A stretch of 64,000 bases of DNA. Origin: Volvox africanus (lineage: Eukaryota; Chlorophyta; Chlorophyceae; Chlamydomonadales; Volvocaceae). Under the pieces are notes generated by a model. The model was not told the DNA's origin. It searched no databases and saw only the letters and a list, made by a program, of their open reading frames with translations. The stretch covers positions 248,001 to 312,000 of the forward strand of contig BSDZ01000094.1 of assembly GCA_030268105.1 (NCBI GenBank), read 5' to 3'. Positions 39,554 to 53,381 of the stretch are shown piece by piece; the first letter of the stretch is position 1; each line of letters starts with the position of its first letter. Position numbers and translations under genes: made by a program.

Positions 39554-42094
39554 TCAGAGCCGAATGCCCCCACGCTGAACACACGGCTCTGTGATTCCCT
39601 TGGCAGCCCTTAGGAAGGCCGCCAAGAAAGGGCGCCTCTTGCGGGGCCCCTCAAGCGAGTCGGCCTTGATGGACGCCGTCCCCCAACGATTGGAGCCACA
39701 AAGCTCCATCAGCTTGAGCTGCACATAGGAAATTGCTGGAGCTGCCGCCTGCTCCTTCCCGAAGGCAACAAGTGGATTGTGCTCGAGGCCTAAAGAGGGC
39801 AAAGTGTGTGGGGGAGAGCGAACGTCTCTGTGCCAGAAATCAATTCATGTAAGGTGGGCTGCGCTTAGATGTGCAGGCAGACAGCAGGTGGCAAGGCCCA
39901 CTGCCTGCTGAGTCAGCAGATAGAACAGGATACTTGGGAGCCAAACCAGTCAGCAGACCTAGACTCAGGGGTGTCTTTTCACAACCCCTCACACAATGAC
40001 AACCCCTCAGCAGTACCATGCACCTAGCTAGCATGAGATGGAGCGCGACGTGCACACCACCAGACTTACTTGCTTCACGAATGGCTTCTGCCAGGGTCGG
40101 CTCAAGCGTCTTGGTAAACGCCTGAACCTCCGCCCAGGACGACCAATGCTGCTCCCCCGCCCAGGACCGGCAGTCCTGCAGACCCCAGTTCCGTGCCTCA
40201 GGGGGCAGACGCCGCTCTGGGGTTTTCGGGTGCGGTTTTGGTGGCTGCGTGAGCTCCAGGGGTTGGTACAACTCCTGGGGTTGCTGCGCAGCCTTGTTGA
40301 TGAAAATGGAAGCGGCACCAGCATCTGCGACTTCGACTGCAGAAGGCGGACTCGTGGCGCCCATAGCAGGACAGCTGGCGGCAGGGATGATGGCAAATTT
40401 GGCAGTGATGCTGCTGCCCTGCAGGTCTGTAGAGGCCCCGGAAAGGCCCCCCTTCCTGGCCTCCATCATGGCGGCCCCCGACCTCAGCTTCTCGAGTTGC
40501 GAAATCAAATCTGACACCTGCAGATAAAAGAGCGAACATCCAGCAGTTGTCGGGTTTTGTATACATAAGACTATGTTGCTTCGATGACTTCTTGCCCACG
40601 CACCTGGACTTGGAAGCCCTCGAAGCCCTCAGCTTCGGTGGTCTCGTCCAACCTGTATGGAAAAGGCATGGGTGGGGTTGCAGGTGTAAGCAAGAGATCC
40701 CAGCATTGTGGGTTTCGGGTAAACAGGAAGTCGCACATCCGAAACACGTACTCCTTCATGCATTTGCCGCCACGTACTCAGACCGCCACGCACTACCACG
40801 TCACTCCGCCGTACACCTAGTTATGCACTGCACCTACCGCTGATATGCTAGCTCAATGGCCGCCGCTGCTCCCGCCAACCCCGACGGGGCCATCACGCCA
40901 CCCGCGCATTGCTGCACGTTGTTCTCCTCACTCTCCAGCTGCGGCTCCTGCTGGCAGAGAACGAGACACACAAAAAAGCTTTTCATCAGTTAGTGCACCG
41001 TTTACGTGCGTAGACATGGAACATCTGCATCACGGAAAGCATCTTGATGTGTTTCCGAGGGGGTATTGGACGTCCAAACACAAGCGCATGTACACAAATT
41101 AGTTTCGGCGACATCTGAACGACGACAAAATAACGACATGTATGATGAGCCCAGCCCCGTGTTACCCTCGGGCAACTCCCTCCGTCCGTCTCCCCTCCCC
41201 TCGGAAACCATGTTCCCCATTCGCCTCCCCTGAGAAGCGCTTTCCTGCAGGCACTTTGCAACCAACACAGTGCAGCACAAGCCGCGCACTGGTATGAGAA
41301 AGGCGACCTCCTCCCCGGAACCCCCTCAGGCGTCAGGTCTGACCCACCACCTGCTGCGCTGCTGGAACTGGCTGGGCTTCCAGTTGGGCTCCGGCCTGGT
41401 GAAGATTCTCGGGCGCGCCCTTCTGTTGTGCGCACGCAAAAGACGGGGGGTCGACACGTTGGTCGATAGTCAGCAAGCGGTGCGGGCCGGCGCATGGCCC
41501 AATCACATCGAGCGACTGTCAGACAAGCGACCCCCAAGGCATCTCAACACCCATCACCACTGCTGGAGCAAACTCCTGATCAGCTCAAACTCACCCAGGA
41601 TAGCAGGACCTTAAGCAGAGTCCCCTTCTCAGCTATTTGCAGGCGCCGCGCGGACAACCGCTCCTGCAACGTCAAGGATTCTTCGCCCTCGAGCTTCCCG
41701 AACCGCTGAAGAGGCTGCGACAGAAAAGGTGGAAGGGATGGGATGTCACGGAATGACCGAAAAAAGACGGAATCGAAGAAAACATAAACGACGACGAAAG
41801 GCAGGCTTGATGGGAGTTGGCCTTACTTAGAACTGAACATCAGGAAAGACAGCAACACGAATTCACCTTTTCTGTCGGAATCCACTTGCGGCTAAACTTC
41901 TTCATTAGTTCACGCAAAGGAGTGACGACCACTCCACCTGCAGGCTGCTCTACAGCTTTGCCATTTAGGCAGCTGCTGTTGCTCATAACGCTGTCATTAT
42001 CGTTAGCGGTGCTGTTGGTGTCCGAGATTGTGTCGATCCTCTCATAAGCACGATCCTTAGGCTTGAAGCCCAGTTTCACCAACAGCGAGATCAT
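39554..42094 (-). CDS. Array gene copy 8: unknown-function protein, one missense change
   Basis: Exons: 41867-42094, 41595-41714, 41351-41422, 40838-40950, 40604-40652, 40070-40517, 39554-39789. This is the only copy whose protein differs. A G-to-T change at 39660 (plus strand) turns GCC into GAC, giving Ala387Asp just before the basic patch near the C-terminus. The 3' flank also carries 39435 (shared with unit 7) and a private T-to-A change near 39274. Confidence 0.6.
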
Positions 42095-43615
42095 GGCTGA
42101 CGCCTGGACAGCCGGGTCGTGGTCAAGGAGCCGGTAATCGAAGCGTCCAATGAAGCACTATCGCTAAGCAAATCGTTGAGATGTATTACTCAATAAACGA
42201 CACTAAGGTTTTGTCTAGAGGCAAACGGTTGTGTTGACAGGCCAAAGCCTGTTCTTTGGAGTCTCTCTAAGGAATTCGAAAGCAATTATGGAAAATGGTT
42301 TTAAAATAACTAGTTAGGATGTTAATGGGTCACACAGGGTGGGCTATGGTTATGTAGAGCGACGGAGCATAATCAGGTCTAAAGGCGAAGGTTTCACAGC
42401 TTTCCTTTATCCGGTTGTAACACTGAAGCAAAGTAATTTGAATGGCAATGTAGGGGCGCTTCCGTGTGGCGATAAGAACCCCGTATTACCATAATCGGTA
42501 ATCGCTGTTCGTGGCTTCGGGCCGTACATTGGAACAACAGATTATGTAGGTTCATCGCAAAGGATTTCTTGAGCTCCTATTGAACTGTAATTTCAATTGG
42601 TACAATTGAGCTCGCGTAAGCTCAAAGACATCAACACCGCACAAGTGTGTGTTTCACCAATACCGGTTCGGAGGCCCCAAGAGCGCAAGGTTATCACCTT
42701 GTATAGTACTGGTCTTCCCCATAGTAGGGAATCTAAAGTCCTGAAATTCCTTACATAATGCGACCACTGGACTGTGGCCCACGGTAGCTTGCCGTACACT
42801 ATCACGTGTCCTGAAATTAATAAAGATGGAGCACGCCGAAGGCCTTCCGGTGCCATCTCCATGATGGGCATGGACGCCCAAGTTGGGGCACCATAATGTC
42901 ATAATGCCAACGATTGTTGAACCCTTGTATGAACATACATACACCTTAGTGAGAGCCTGCTGCAGTAAAATGCAATTTGGCTGTGCAGCGCTGCATGGAG
43001 ATACAGCTCTCCATGCGGAGTAAAATCCAAACAGTTCTTCCCAAGTTTTCAGAACAAGTCGCCCACAGTGTAACACCTAAAAAGCACCCCTCTGTTCTGC
43101 TTCAGGGGGAGACTGAGACACTCAAAAAGGGTCATCCAGGCATCGCACGATTTACATGTGGTGTCACGGAGAGGCCTGCTGCTTGCTCGTCCACTCGTGA
43201 GCAACTGCGAGGCTCGAACACCATGGTATTGCACATGCCTGCAGCACATGCATGCGCACACACGCATATGCACACACACGCCCACAGAGGCACGCATGCC
43301 CTCCCCCTTTGTGCTGTCCCAGGCATGTCTAGTTGAGAGTCCCCTGTAAATAAACTGGTCACATGCCATGTCGTCATGGCAGATTATGACACCAGCCTAA
43401 TCACTTGAGAAGGATGTTAAATAGCTAATTAATCAGATCCATTAACAAACACGGTTCACAAGCTCCTATCGGTCAGAATCCAATGATGAACAGTTGACAA
43501 CCATCTAGGGTTCAGATCCACTAACAAACACATTTGACACGCTCCTATTGGTTAGGGTCCACTAATGAATGGCAGATAAGAAACTATGCAACTAAAACTA
43601 TATCAGGTCTATGAC

Positions 43616-44137
43616 AGCTAAGTGACTAAATGCTAGGCACAAATACCATGTGTGCAGTTGGGAGTCTCACTGACTATGAACACCACTTGATGAAGTCCGA
43701 CTGCCCACCAGCTGTTTAAACCTCCACAGCCCCTCCCCCTCCACTGCATGAAGCCTTAGGTACGATAAAAAGAACACAGAATATCACATAGCTAAGTGAC
43801 TAAATGCTAGGCACAAATACCATGTGTGCAGTTGGGAGTCTCACTGACTATGAACACCACTTGATGAAGTCCGACTGCCCACCAGCTGTTTAAACCTCCA
43901 CAGCCCCTCCCCCTCCACTGCATGAAGCCTTAGGTACGATAAAAAGAACACAGAATATCACATAGCTAAGTGACTAAATGCTAGGCACAAATACCATGTG
44001 TGCAGTTGGGAGTCTCACTGACTATGAATACCACTTGATGAAGTCCGACTGCCCACCAGCTGTTTAAACCTCCACAGCCCCTCCCCCTCCACTGCATGAA
44101 GCCTTAGGTACGATAAAAAGAACACAGAATACCACAT
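43616..44137. repeat. 174-bp satellite, 3 monomers (unit 9)
   Basis: Three monomers; diagnostic site CCT. Confidence 0.98.
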
Positions 44138-44578
44138 ACAAAACTGGGGGTGCCCGAAAACAAACATGTACATGAGAAAGCTAACCAAACCTGCAAACCC
44201 CAGCCTAACATCACGCCTAAGCCGCAGCAGCCACCTGCAAGCCACCACACCGACATCTCTCACGAGAGCCCTAACATACGTAATGTAAAGTGCCGCGCTA
44301 TTCAGCCAGTCACCGCCCCTTGGTGCTACTACGGCCATGGTCACGGTCACCATCAGGCCTCAGAGCCTTTAGTTCCGCTCTAGGTGTCTTGAGTCCCTCT
44401 TTTCTTAATAACCACGTCACCGTCGATTAAGGGTGCAGTGTTTAACAACGCTAAGCATCACGACTTGGCAAACAAAATCGATGGCTCGAGATGACCATCT
44501 AGCAATCCGGCTAGCTAGCAAGGAGGGTAGTAGGTACATATCAGTGCGTGCACTTCCTGCAAAACCGCCCCAGCTCGA

Positions 44579-47119
44579 TCAGAGCCGAATGCCCCCACGC
44601 TGAACACACGGCTCTGTGATTCCCTTGGCAGCCCTTAGGAAGGCCGCCAAGAAAGGGCGCCTCTTGCGGGGCCCCTCAAGCGAGGCGGCCTTGATGGACG
44701 CCGTCCCCCAACGATTGGAGCCACAAAGCTCCATCAGCTTGAGCTGCACATAGGAAATTGCTGGAGCTGCCGCCTGCTCCTTCCCGAAGGCAACAAGTGG
44801 ATTGTGCTCAAGGCCTAAAGAGGGCAAAGTGTGTGGGGGAGAGCGAACGTCTCTGTGCCAGAAATCAATTCATGTAAGGTGGGCTGCGCTTAGATGTGCA
44901 GGCAGACAGCAGGTGGCAAGGCCCACTGCCTGCTGAGTCAGCAGATAGAACAGGATACTTGGGAGCCAAACCAGTCAGCAGACCTAGACTCAGGGGTGTC
45001 TTTTCACAACCCCTCACACAATGACAACCCCTCAGCAGTACCATGCACCTAGCTAGCATGAGATGGAGCGCGACGTGCACACCACCAGACTTACTTGCTT
45101 CACGAATGGCTTCTGCCAGGGTCGGCTCAAGCGTCTTGGTAAACGCCTGAACCTCCGCCCAGGACGACCAATGCTGCTCCCCCGCCCAGGACCGGCAGTC
45201 CTGCAGACCCCAGTTCCGTGCCTCAGGGGGCAGACGCCGCTCTGGGGTTTTCGGGTGCGGTTTTGGTGGCTGCGTGAGCTCCAGGGGTTGGTACAACTCC
45301 TGGGGTTGCTGCGCAGCCTTGTTGATGAAAATGGAAGCGGCACCAGCATCTGCGACTTCGACTGCAGAAGGCGGACTCGTGGCGCCCATAGCAGGACAGC
45401 TGGCGGCAGGGATGATGGCAAATTTGGCAGTGATGCTGCTGCCCTGCAGGTCTGTAGAGGCCCCGGAAAGGCCCCCCTTCCTGGCCTCCATCATGGCGGC
45501 CCCCGACCTCAGCTTCTCGAGTTGCGAAATCAAATCTGACACCTGCAGATAAAAGAGCGAACATCCAGCAGTTGTCGGGTTTTGTATACATAAGACTATG
45601 TTGCTTCGATGACTTCTTGCCCACGCACCTGGACTTGGAAGCCCTCGAAGCCCTCAGCTTCGGTGGTCTCGTCCAACCTGTATGGAAAAGGCATGGGTGG
45701 GGTTGCAGGTGTAAGCAAGAGATCCCAGCATTGTGGGTTTCGGGTAAACAGGAAGTCGCACATCCGAAACACGTACTCCTTCATGCATTTGCCGCCACGT
45801 ACTCAGACCGCCACGCACTACCACGTCACTCCGCCGTACACCTAGTTATGCACTGCACCTACCGCTGATATGCTAGCTCAATGGCCGCCGCTGCTCCCGC
45901 CAACCCCGACGGGGCCATCACGCCACCCGCGCATTGCTGCACGTTGTTCTCCTCACTCTCCAGCTGCGGCTCCTGCTGGCAGAGAACGAGACACACAAAA
46001 AAGCTTTTCATCAGTTAGTGCACCGTTTACGTGCGTAGACATGGAACATCTGCATCACGGAAAGCATCTTGATGTGTTTCCGAGGGGGTATTGGACGTCC
46101 AAACACAAGCGCATGTACACAAATTAGTTTCGGCGACATCTGAACGACGACAAAATAACGACATGTATGATGAGCCCAGCCCCGTGTTACCCTCGGGCAA
46201 CTCCCTCCGTCCGTCTCCCCTCCCCTCGGAAACCATGTTCCCCATTCGCCTCCCCTGAGAAGCGCTTTCCTGCAGGCACTTTGCAACCAACACAGTGCAG
46301 CACAAGCCGCGCACTGGTATGAGAAAGGCGACCTCCTCCCCGGAACCCCCTCAGGCGTCAGGTCTGACCCACCACCTGCTGCGCTGCTGGAACTGGCTGG
46401 GCTTCCAGTTGGGCTCCGGCCTGGTGAAGATTCTCGGGCGCGCCCTTCTGTTGTGCGCACGCAAAAGACGGGGGGTCGACACGTTGGTCGATAGTCAGCA
46501 AGCGGTGCGGGCCGGCGCATGGCCCAATCACATCGAGCGACTGTCAGACAAGCGACCCCCAAGGCATCTCAACACCCATCACCACTGCTGGAGCAAACTC
46601 CTGATCAGCTCAAACTCACCCAGGATAGCAGGACCTTAAGCAGAGTCCCCTTCTCAGCTATTTGCAGGCGCCGCGCGGACAACCGCTCCTGCAACGTCAA
46701 GGATTCTTCGCCCTCGAGCTTCCCGAACCGCTGAAGAGGCTGCGACAGAAAAGGTGGAAGGGATGGGATGTCACGGAATGACCGAAAAAAGACGGAATCG
46801 AAGAAAACATAAACGACGACGAAAGGCAGGCTTGATGGGAGTTGGCCTTACTTAGAACTGAACATCAGGAAAGACAGCAACACGAATTCACCTTTTCTGT
46901 CGGAATCCACTTGCGGCTAAACTTCTTCATTAGTTCACGCAAAGGAGTGACGACCACTCCACCTGCAGGCTGCTCTACAGCTTTGCCATTTAGGCAGCTG
47001 CTGTTGCTCATAACGCTGTCATTATCGTTAGCGGTGCTGTTGGTGTCCGAGATTGTGTCGATCCTCTCATAAGCACGATCCTTAGGCTTGAAGCCCAGTT
47101 TCACCAACAGCGAGATCAT
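44579..47119 (-). CDS. Array gene copy 9: unknown-function protein
   Basis: Exons: 46892-47119, 46620-46739, 46376-46447, 45863-45975, 45629-45677, 45095-45542, 44579-44814. The protein is identical to copy 1. A private change at 44810 (plus G to A) is synonymous (Leu CTC to CTT) at the start of the last exon. Confidence 0.6.
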
Positions 47120-48640
47120 GGCTGACGCCTGGACAGCCGGGTCGTGGTCAAGGAGCCGGTAATCGAAGCGTCCAATGAAGCACTATCGCTAAGCAAATCG
47201 TTGAGATGTATTACTCAATAAACGACACTAAGGTTTTGTCTAGAGGCAAACGGTTGTGTTGACAGGCCAAAGCCTGTTCTTTGGAGTCTCTCTAAGGAAT
47301 TCGAAAGCAATTATGGAAAATGGTTTTAAAATAACTAGTTAGGATGTTAATGGGTCACACAGGGTGGGCTATGGTTATGTAGAGCGACGGAGCATAATCA
47401 GGTCTAAAGGCGAAGGTTTCACAGCTTTCCTTTATCCGGTTGTAACACTGAAGCAAAGTAATTTGAATGGCAATGTAGGGGCGCTTCCGTGTGGCGATAA
47501 GAACCCCGTATTACCATAATCGGTAATCGCTGTTCGTGGCTTCGGGCCGTACATTGGAACAACAGATTATGTAGGTTCATCGCAAAGGATTTCTTGAGCT
47601 CCTATTGAACTGTAATTTCAATTGGTACAATTGAGCTCGCGTAAGCTCAAAGACATCAACACCGCACAAGTGTGTGTTTCACCAATACCGGTTCGGAGGC
47701 CCCAAGAGCGCAAGGTTATCACCTTGTATAGTACTGGTCTTCCCCATAGTAGGGAATCTAAAGTCCTGAAATTCCTTACATAATGCGACCACTGGACTGT
47801 GGCCCACGGTAGCTTGCCGTACACTATCACGTGTCCTGAAATTGATAAAGATGGAGCACGCCGAAGGCCTTCCGGTGCCATCTCCATGATGGGCATGGAC
47901 GCCCAAGTTGGGGCACCATAATGTCATAATGCCAACGATTGTTGAACCCTTGTATGAACATACATACACCTTAGTGAGAGCCTGCTGCAGTAAAATGCAA
48001 TTTGGCTGTGCAGCGCTGCATGGAGATACAGCTCTCCATGCGGAGTAAAATCCAAACAGTTCTTCCCAAGTTTTCAGAACAAGTCGCCCACAGTGTAACA
48101 CCTAAAAAGCACCCCTCTGTTCTGCTTCAGGGGGAGACTGAGACACTCAAAAAGGGTCATCCAGGCATCGCACGATTTACATGTGGTGTCACGGAGAGGC
48201 CTGCTGCTTGCTCGTCCACTCGTGAGCAACTGCGAGGCTCGAACACCATGGTATTGCACATGCCTGCAGCACATGCATGCGCACACACGCATATGCACAC
48301 ACACGCCCACAGAGGCACGCATGCCCTCCCCCTTTGTGCTGTCCCAGGCATGTCTAGTTGAGAGTCCCCTGTAAATAAACTGGTCACATGCCATGTCGTC
48401 ATGGCAGATTATGACACCAGCCTAATCACTTGAGAAGGATGTTAAATAGCTAATTAATCAGATCCATTAACAAACACGGTTCACAAGCTCCTATCGGTCA
48501 GAATCCAATGATGAACAGTTGACAACCATCTAGGGTTCAGATCCACTAACAAACACATTTGACACGCTCCTATTGGTTAGGGTCCACTAATGAATGGCAG
48601 ATAAGAAACTATGCAACTAAAACTATATCAGGTCTATGAC

Positions 48641-49858
48641 AGCTAAGTGACTAAATGCTAGGCACAAATACCATGTGTGCAGTTGGGAGTCTCACTGACT
48701 ATGAACACCACTTGATGAAGTCCGACTGCCCACCAGCTGTTTAAACCTCCACAGCCCCTCCCCCTCCACTGCATGAAGCCTTAGGTACGATAAAAAGAAC
48801 ACAGAATATCACATAGCTAAGTGACTAAATGCTAGGCACAAATACCATGTGTGCAGTTGGGAGTCTCACTGACTATGAATACCACTTGATGAAGTCCGAC
48901 TGCCCACCAGCTGTTTAAACCTCCACAGCCCCTCCCCCTCCACTGCATGAAGCCTTAGGTACGATAAAAAGAACACAGAATATCACATAGCTAAGTGACT
49001 AAATGCTAGGCACAAATACCATGTGTGCAGTTGGGAGTCTCACTGACTATGAACACCACTTGATGAAGTCCGACTGCCCACCAGCTGTTTAAACCTCCAC
49101 AGCCCCTCCCCCTCCACTGCATGAAGCCTTAGGTACGATAAAAAGAACACAGAATATCACATAGCTAAGTGACTAAATGCTAGGCACAAATACCATGTGT
49201 GCAGTTGGGAGTCTCACTGACTATGAATACCACTTGATGAAGTCCGACTGCCCACCAGCTGTTTAAACCTCCACAGCCCCTCCCCCTCCACTGCATGAAG
49301 CCTTAGGTACGATAAAAAGAACACAGAATATCGCATAGCTAAGTGACTAAATGCTAGGCACAAATACCATGTGTGCAGTTGGGAGTCTCACTGACTATGA
49401 ACACCACTTGATGAAGTCCGACTGCCCACCAGCTGTTTAAACCTCCACAGCCCCTCCCCCTCCACTGCATGAAGCCTTAGGTACGATAAAAAGAACACAG
49501 AATATCACATAGCTAAGTGACTAAATGCTAGGCACAAATACCATGTGTGCAGTTGGGAGTCTCACTGACTATGAACACCACTTGATGAAGTCCGACTGCC
49601 CACCAGCTGTTTAAACCTCCACAGCCCCTCCCCCTCCACTGCATGAAGCCTTAGGTACGATAAAAAGAACACAGAATATCACATAGCTAAGTGACTAAAT
49701 GCTAGGCACAAATACCATGTGTGCAGTTGGGAGTCTCACTGACTATGAATACCACTTGATGAAGTCCGACTGCCCACCAGCTGTTTAAACCTCCACAGCC
49801 CCTCCCCCTCCACTGCATGAAGCCTTAGGTACGATAAAAAGAACACAGAATACCACAT
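48641..49858. repeat. 174-bp satellite, 7 monomers (unit 10)
   Basis: Seven monomers; diagnostic site CTCTCCT, the most interleaved order in the array. ATCGCATA follows monomer 4. Confidence 0.98.
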
Positions 49859-50299
49859 ACAAAACTGGGGGTGCCCGAAAACAAACATGTACATGAGAAA
49901 GCTAACCAAACCTGCAAACCCCAGCCTAACATCACGCCTAAGCCGCAGCAGCCACCTGCAAGCCACCACACCGACATCTCTCACGAGAGCCCTAACATAC
50001 GTAATGTAAAGTGCCGCGCTATTCAGCCAGTCACCGCCCCTTGGTGCTACTACGGCCATGGTCACGGTCACCATCAGGCCTCAGAGCCTTTAGTTCCGCT
50101 CTAGGTGTCTTGAGTCCCTCTTTTCTTAATAACCACGTCACCGTCGATTAAGGGTGCAGTGTTTAACAACGCTAAGCATCACGACTTGGCAAACAAAATC
50201 GATGGCTCGAGATGACCATCTAGCAATCCGGCTAGCTAGCAAGGAGGGTAGTAGGTACATATCAGTGCGTGCACTTCCTGCAAAACCGCCCCAGCTCGA

Positions 50300-52840
50300 T
50301 CAGAGCCGAATGCCCCCACGCTGAACACACGGCTCTGTGATTCCCTTGGCAGCCCTTAGGAAGGCCGCCAAGAAAGGGCGCCTCTTGCGGGGCCCCTCAA
50401 GCGAGGCGGCCTTGATGGACGCCGTCCCCCAACGATTGGAGCCACAAAGCTCCATCAGCTTGAGCTGCACATAGGAAATTGCTGGAGCTGCCGCCTGCTC
50501 CTTCCCGAAGGCAACAAGTGGATTGTGCTCGAGGCCTAAAGAGGGCAAAGTGTGTGGGGGAGAGCGAACGTCTCTGTGCCAGAAATCAATTCATGTAAGG
50601 TGGGCTGCGCTTAGATGTGCAGGCAGACAGCAGGTGGCAAGGCCCACTGCCTGCTGAGTCAGCAGATAGAACAGGATACTTGGGAGCCAAACCAGTCAGC
50701 AGACCTAGACTCAGGGGTGTCTTTTCACAACCCCTCACACAATGACAACCCCTCAGCAGTACCATGCACCTAGCTAGCATGAGATGGAGCGCGACGTGCA
50801 CACCACCAGACTTACTTGCTTCACGAATGGCTTCTGCCAGGGTCGGCTCAAGCGTCTTGGTAAACGCCTGAACCTCCGCCCAGGACGACCAATGCTGCTC
50901 CCCCGCCCAGGACCGGCAGTCCTGCAGACCCCAGTTCCGTGCCTCAGGGGGCAGACGCCGCTCTGGGGTTTTCGGGTGCGGTTTTGGTGGCTGCGTGAGC
51001 TCCAGGGGTTGGTACAACTCCTGGGGTTGCTGCGCAGCCTTGTTGATGAAAATGGAAGCGGCACCAGCATCTGCGACTTCGACTGCAGAAGGCGGACTCG
51101 TGGCGCCCATAGCAGGACAGCTGGCGGCAGGGATGATGGCAAATTTGGCAGTGATGCTGCTGCCCTGCAGGTCTGTAGAGGCCCCGGAAAGGCCCCCCTT
51201 CCTGGCCTCCATCATGGCGGCCCCCGACCTCAGCTTCTCGAGTTGCGAAATCAAATCTGACACCTGCAGATAAAAGAGCGAACATCCAGCAGTTGTCGGG
51301 TTTTGTATACATAAGACTATGTTGCTTCGATGACTTCTTGCCCACGCACCTGGACTTGGAAGCCCTCGAAGCCCTCAGCTTCGGTGGTCTCGTCCAACCT
51401 GTATGGAAAAGGCATGGGTGGGGTTGCAGGTGTAAGCAAGAGATCCCAGCATTGTGGGTTTCGGGTAAACAGGAAGTCGCACATCCGAAACACGTACTCC
51501 TTCATGCATTTGCCGCCACGTACTCAGACCGCCACGCACTACCACGTCACTCCGCCGTACACCTAGTTATGCACTGCACCTACCGCTGATATGCTAGCTC
51601 AATGGCCGCCGCTGCTCCCGCCAACCCCGACGGGGCCATCACGCCACCCGCGCATTGCTGCACGTTGTTCTCCTCACTCTCCAGCTGCGGCTCCTGCTGG
51701 CAGAGAACGAGACACACAAAAAAGCTTTTCATCAGTTAGTGCACCGTTTACGTGCGTAGACATGGAACATCTGCATCACGGAAAGCATCTTGATGTGTTT
51801 CCGAGGGGGTATTGGACGTCCAAACACAAGCGCATGTACACAAATTAGTTTCGGCGACATCTGAACGACGACAAAATAACGACATGTATGATGAGCCCAG
51901 CCCCGTGTTACCCTCGGGCAACTCCCTCCGTCCGTCTCCCCTCCCCTCGGAAACCATGTTCCCCATTCGCCTCCCCTGAGAAGCGCTTTCCTGCAGGCAC
52001 TTTGCAACCAACACAGTGCAGCACAAGCCGCGCACTGGTATGAGAAAGGCGACCTCCTCCCCGGAACCCCCTCAGGCGTCAGGTCTGACCCACCACCTGC
52101 TGCGCTGCTGGAACTGGCTGGGCTTCCAGTTGGGCTCCGGCCTGGTGAAGATTCTCGGGCGCGCCCTTCTGTTGTGCGCACGCAAAAGACGGGGGGTCGA
52201 CACGTTGGTCGATAGTCAGCAAGCGGTGCGGGCCGGCGCATGGCCCAATCACATCGAGCGACTGTCAGACAAGCGACCCCCAAGGCATCTCAACACCCAT
52301 CACCACTGCTGGAGCAAACTCCTGATCAGCTCAAACTCACCCAGGATAGCAGGACCTTAAGCAGAGTCCCCTTCTCAGCTATTTGCAGGCGCCGCGCGGA
52401 CAACCGCTCCTGCAACGTCAAGGATTCTTCGCCCTCGAGCTTCCCGAACCGCTGAAGAGGCTGCGACAGAAAAGGTGGAAGGGATGGGATGTCACGGAAT
52501 GACCGAAAAAAGACGGAATCGAAGAAAACATAAACGACGACGAAAGGCAGGCTTGATGGGAGTTGGCCTTACTTAGAACTGAACATCAGGAAAGACAGCA
52601 ACACGAATTCACCTTTTCTGTCGGAATCCACTTGCGGCTAAACTTCTTCATTAGTTCACGCAAAGGAGTGACGACCACTCCACCTGCAGGCTGCTCTACA
52701 GCTTTGCCATTTAGGCAGCTGCTGTTGCTCATAACGCTGTCATTATCGTTAGCGGTGCTGTTGGTGTCCGAGATTGTGTCGATCCTCTCATAAGCACGAT
52801 CCTTAGGCTTGAAGCCCAGTTTCACCAACAGCGAGATCAT
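50300..52840 (-). CDS. Array gene copy 10: unknown-function protein, outermost copy at the array edge
   Basis: Exons: 52613-52840, 52341-52460, 52097-52168, 51584-51696, 51350-51398, 50816-51263, 50300-50535. Protein identical to copy 1. It differs from all other copies in its surroundings: only about 750 bp of unit sequence remains upstream of its ATG before single-copy DNA begins at about 53589, so it lacks the upstream satellite and the far 5' flank found beside the inner copies. Confidence 0.6.
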
Positions 52841-53381
52841 GGCTGACGCCTGGACAGCCGGGTCGTGGTCAAGGAGCCGGTAATCGAAGCGTCCAATGAA
52901 GCACTATCGCTAAGCAAATCGTTGAGATGTATTACTCAATAAACGACACTAAGGTTTTGTCTAGAGGCAAACGGTTGTGTTGACAGGCCAAAGCCTGTTC
53001 TTTGGAGTCTCTCTAAGGAATTCGAAAGCAATTATGGAAAATGGTTTTAAAATAACTAGTTAGGATGTTAATGGGTCACACAGGGTGGGCTATGGTTATG
53101 TAGAGCGACGGAGCATAATCAGGTCTAAAGGCGAAGGTTTCACAGCTTTCCTTTATCCGGTTGTAACACTGAAGCAAAGTAATTTGAATGGCAATGTAGG
53201 GGCGCTTCCGTGTGGCGATAAGAACCCCGTATTACCATAATCGGTAATCGCTGTTCGTGGCTTCGGGCCGTACATTGGAACAACAGATTACGTAGGTTTA
53301 TCGCAAAGGATTTCTTGAGCTCCTATTGAACTGTAATTTCAATTGGTACAATTGAGCTCGCGTAAGCTCAAAGACATCAAC

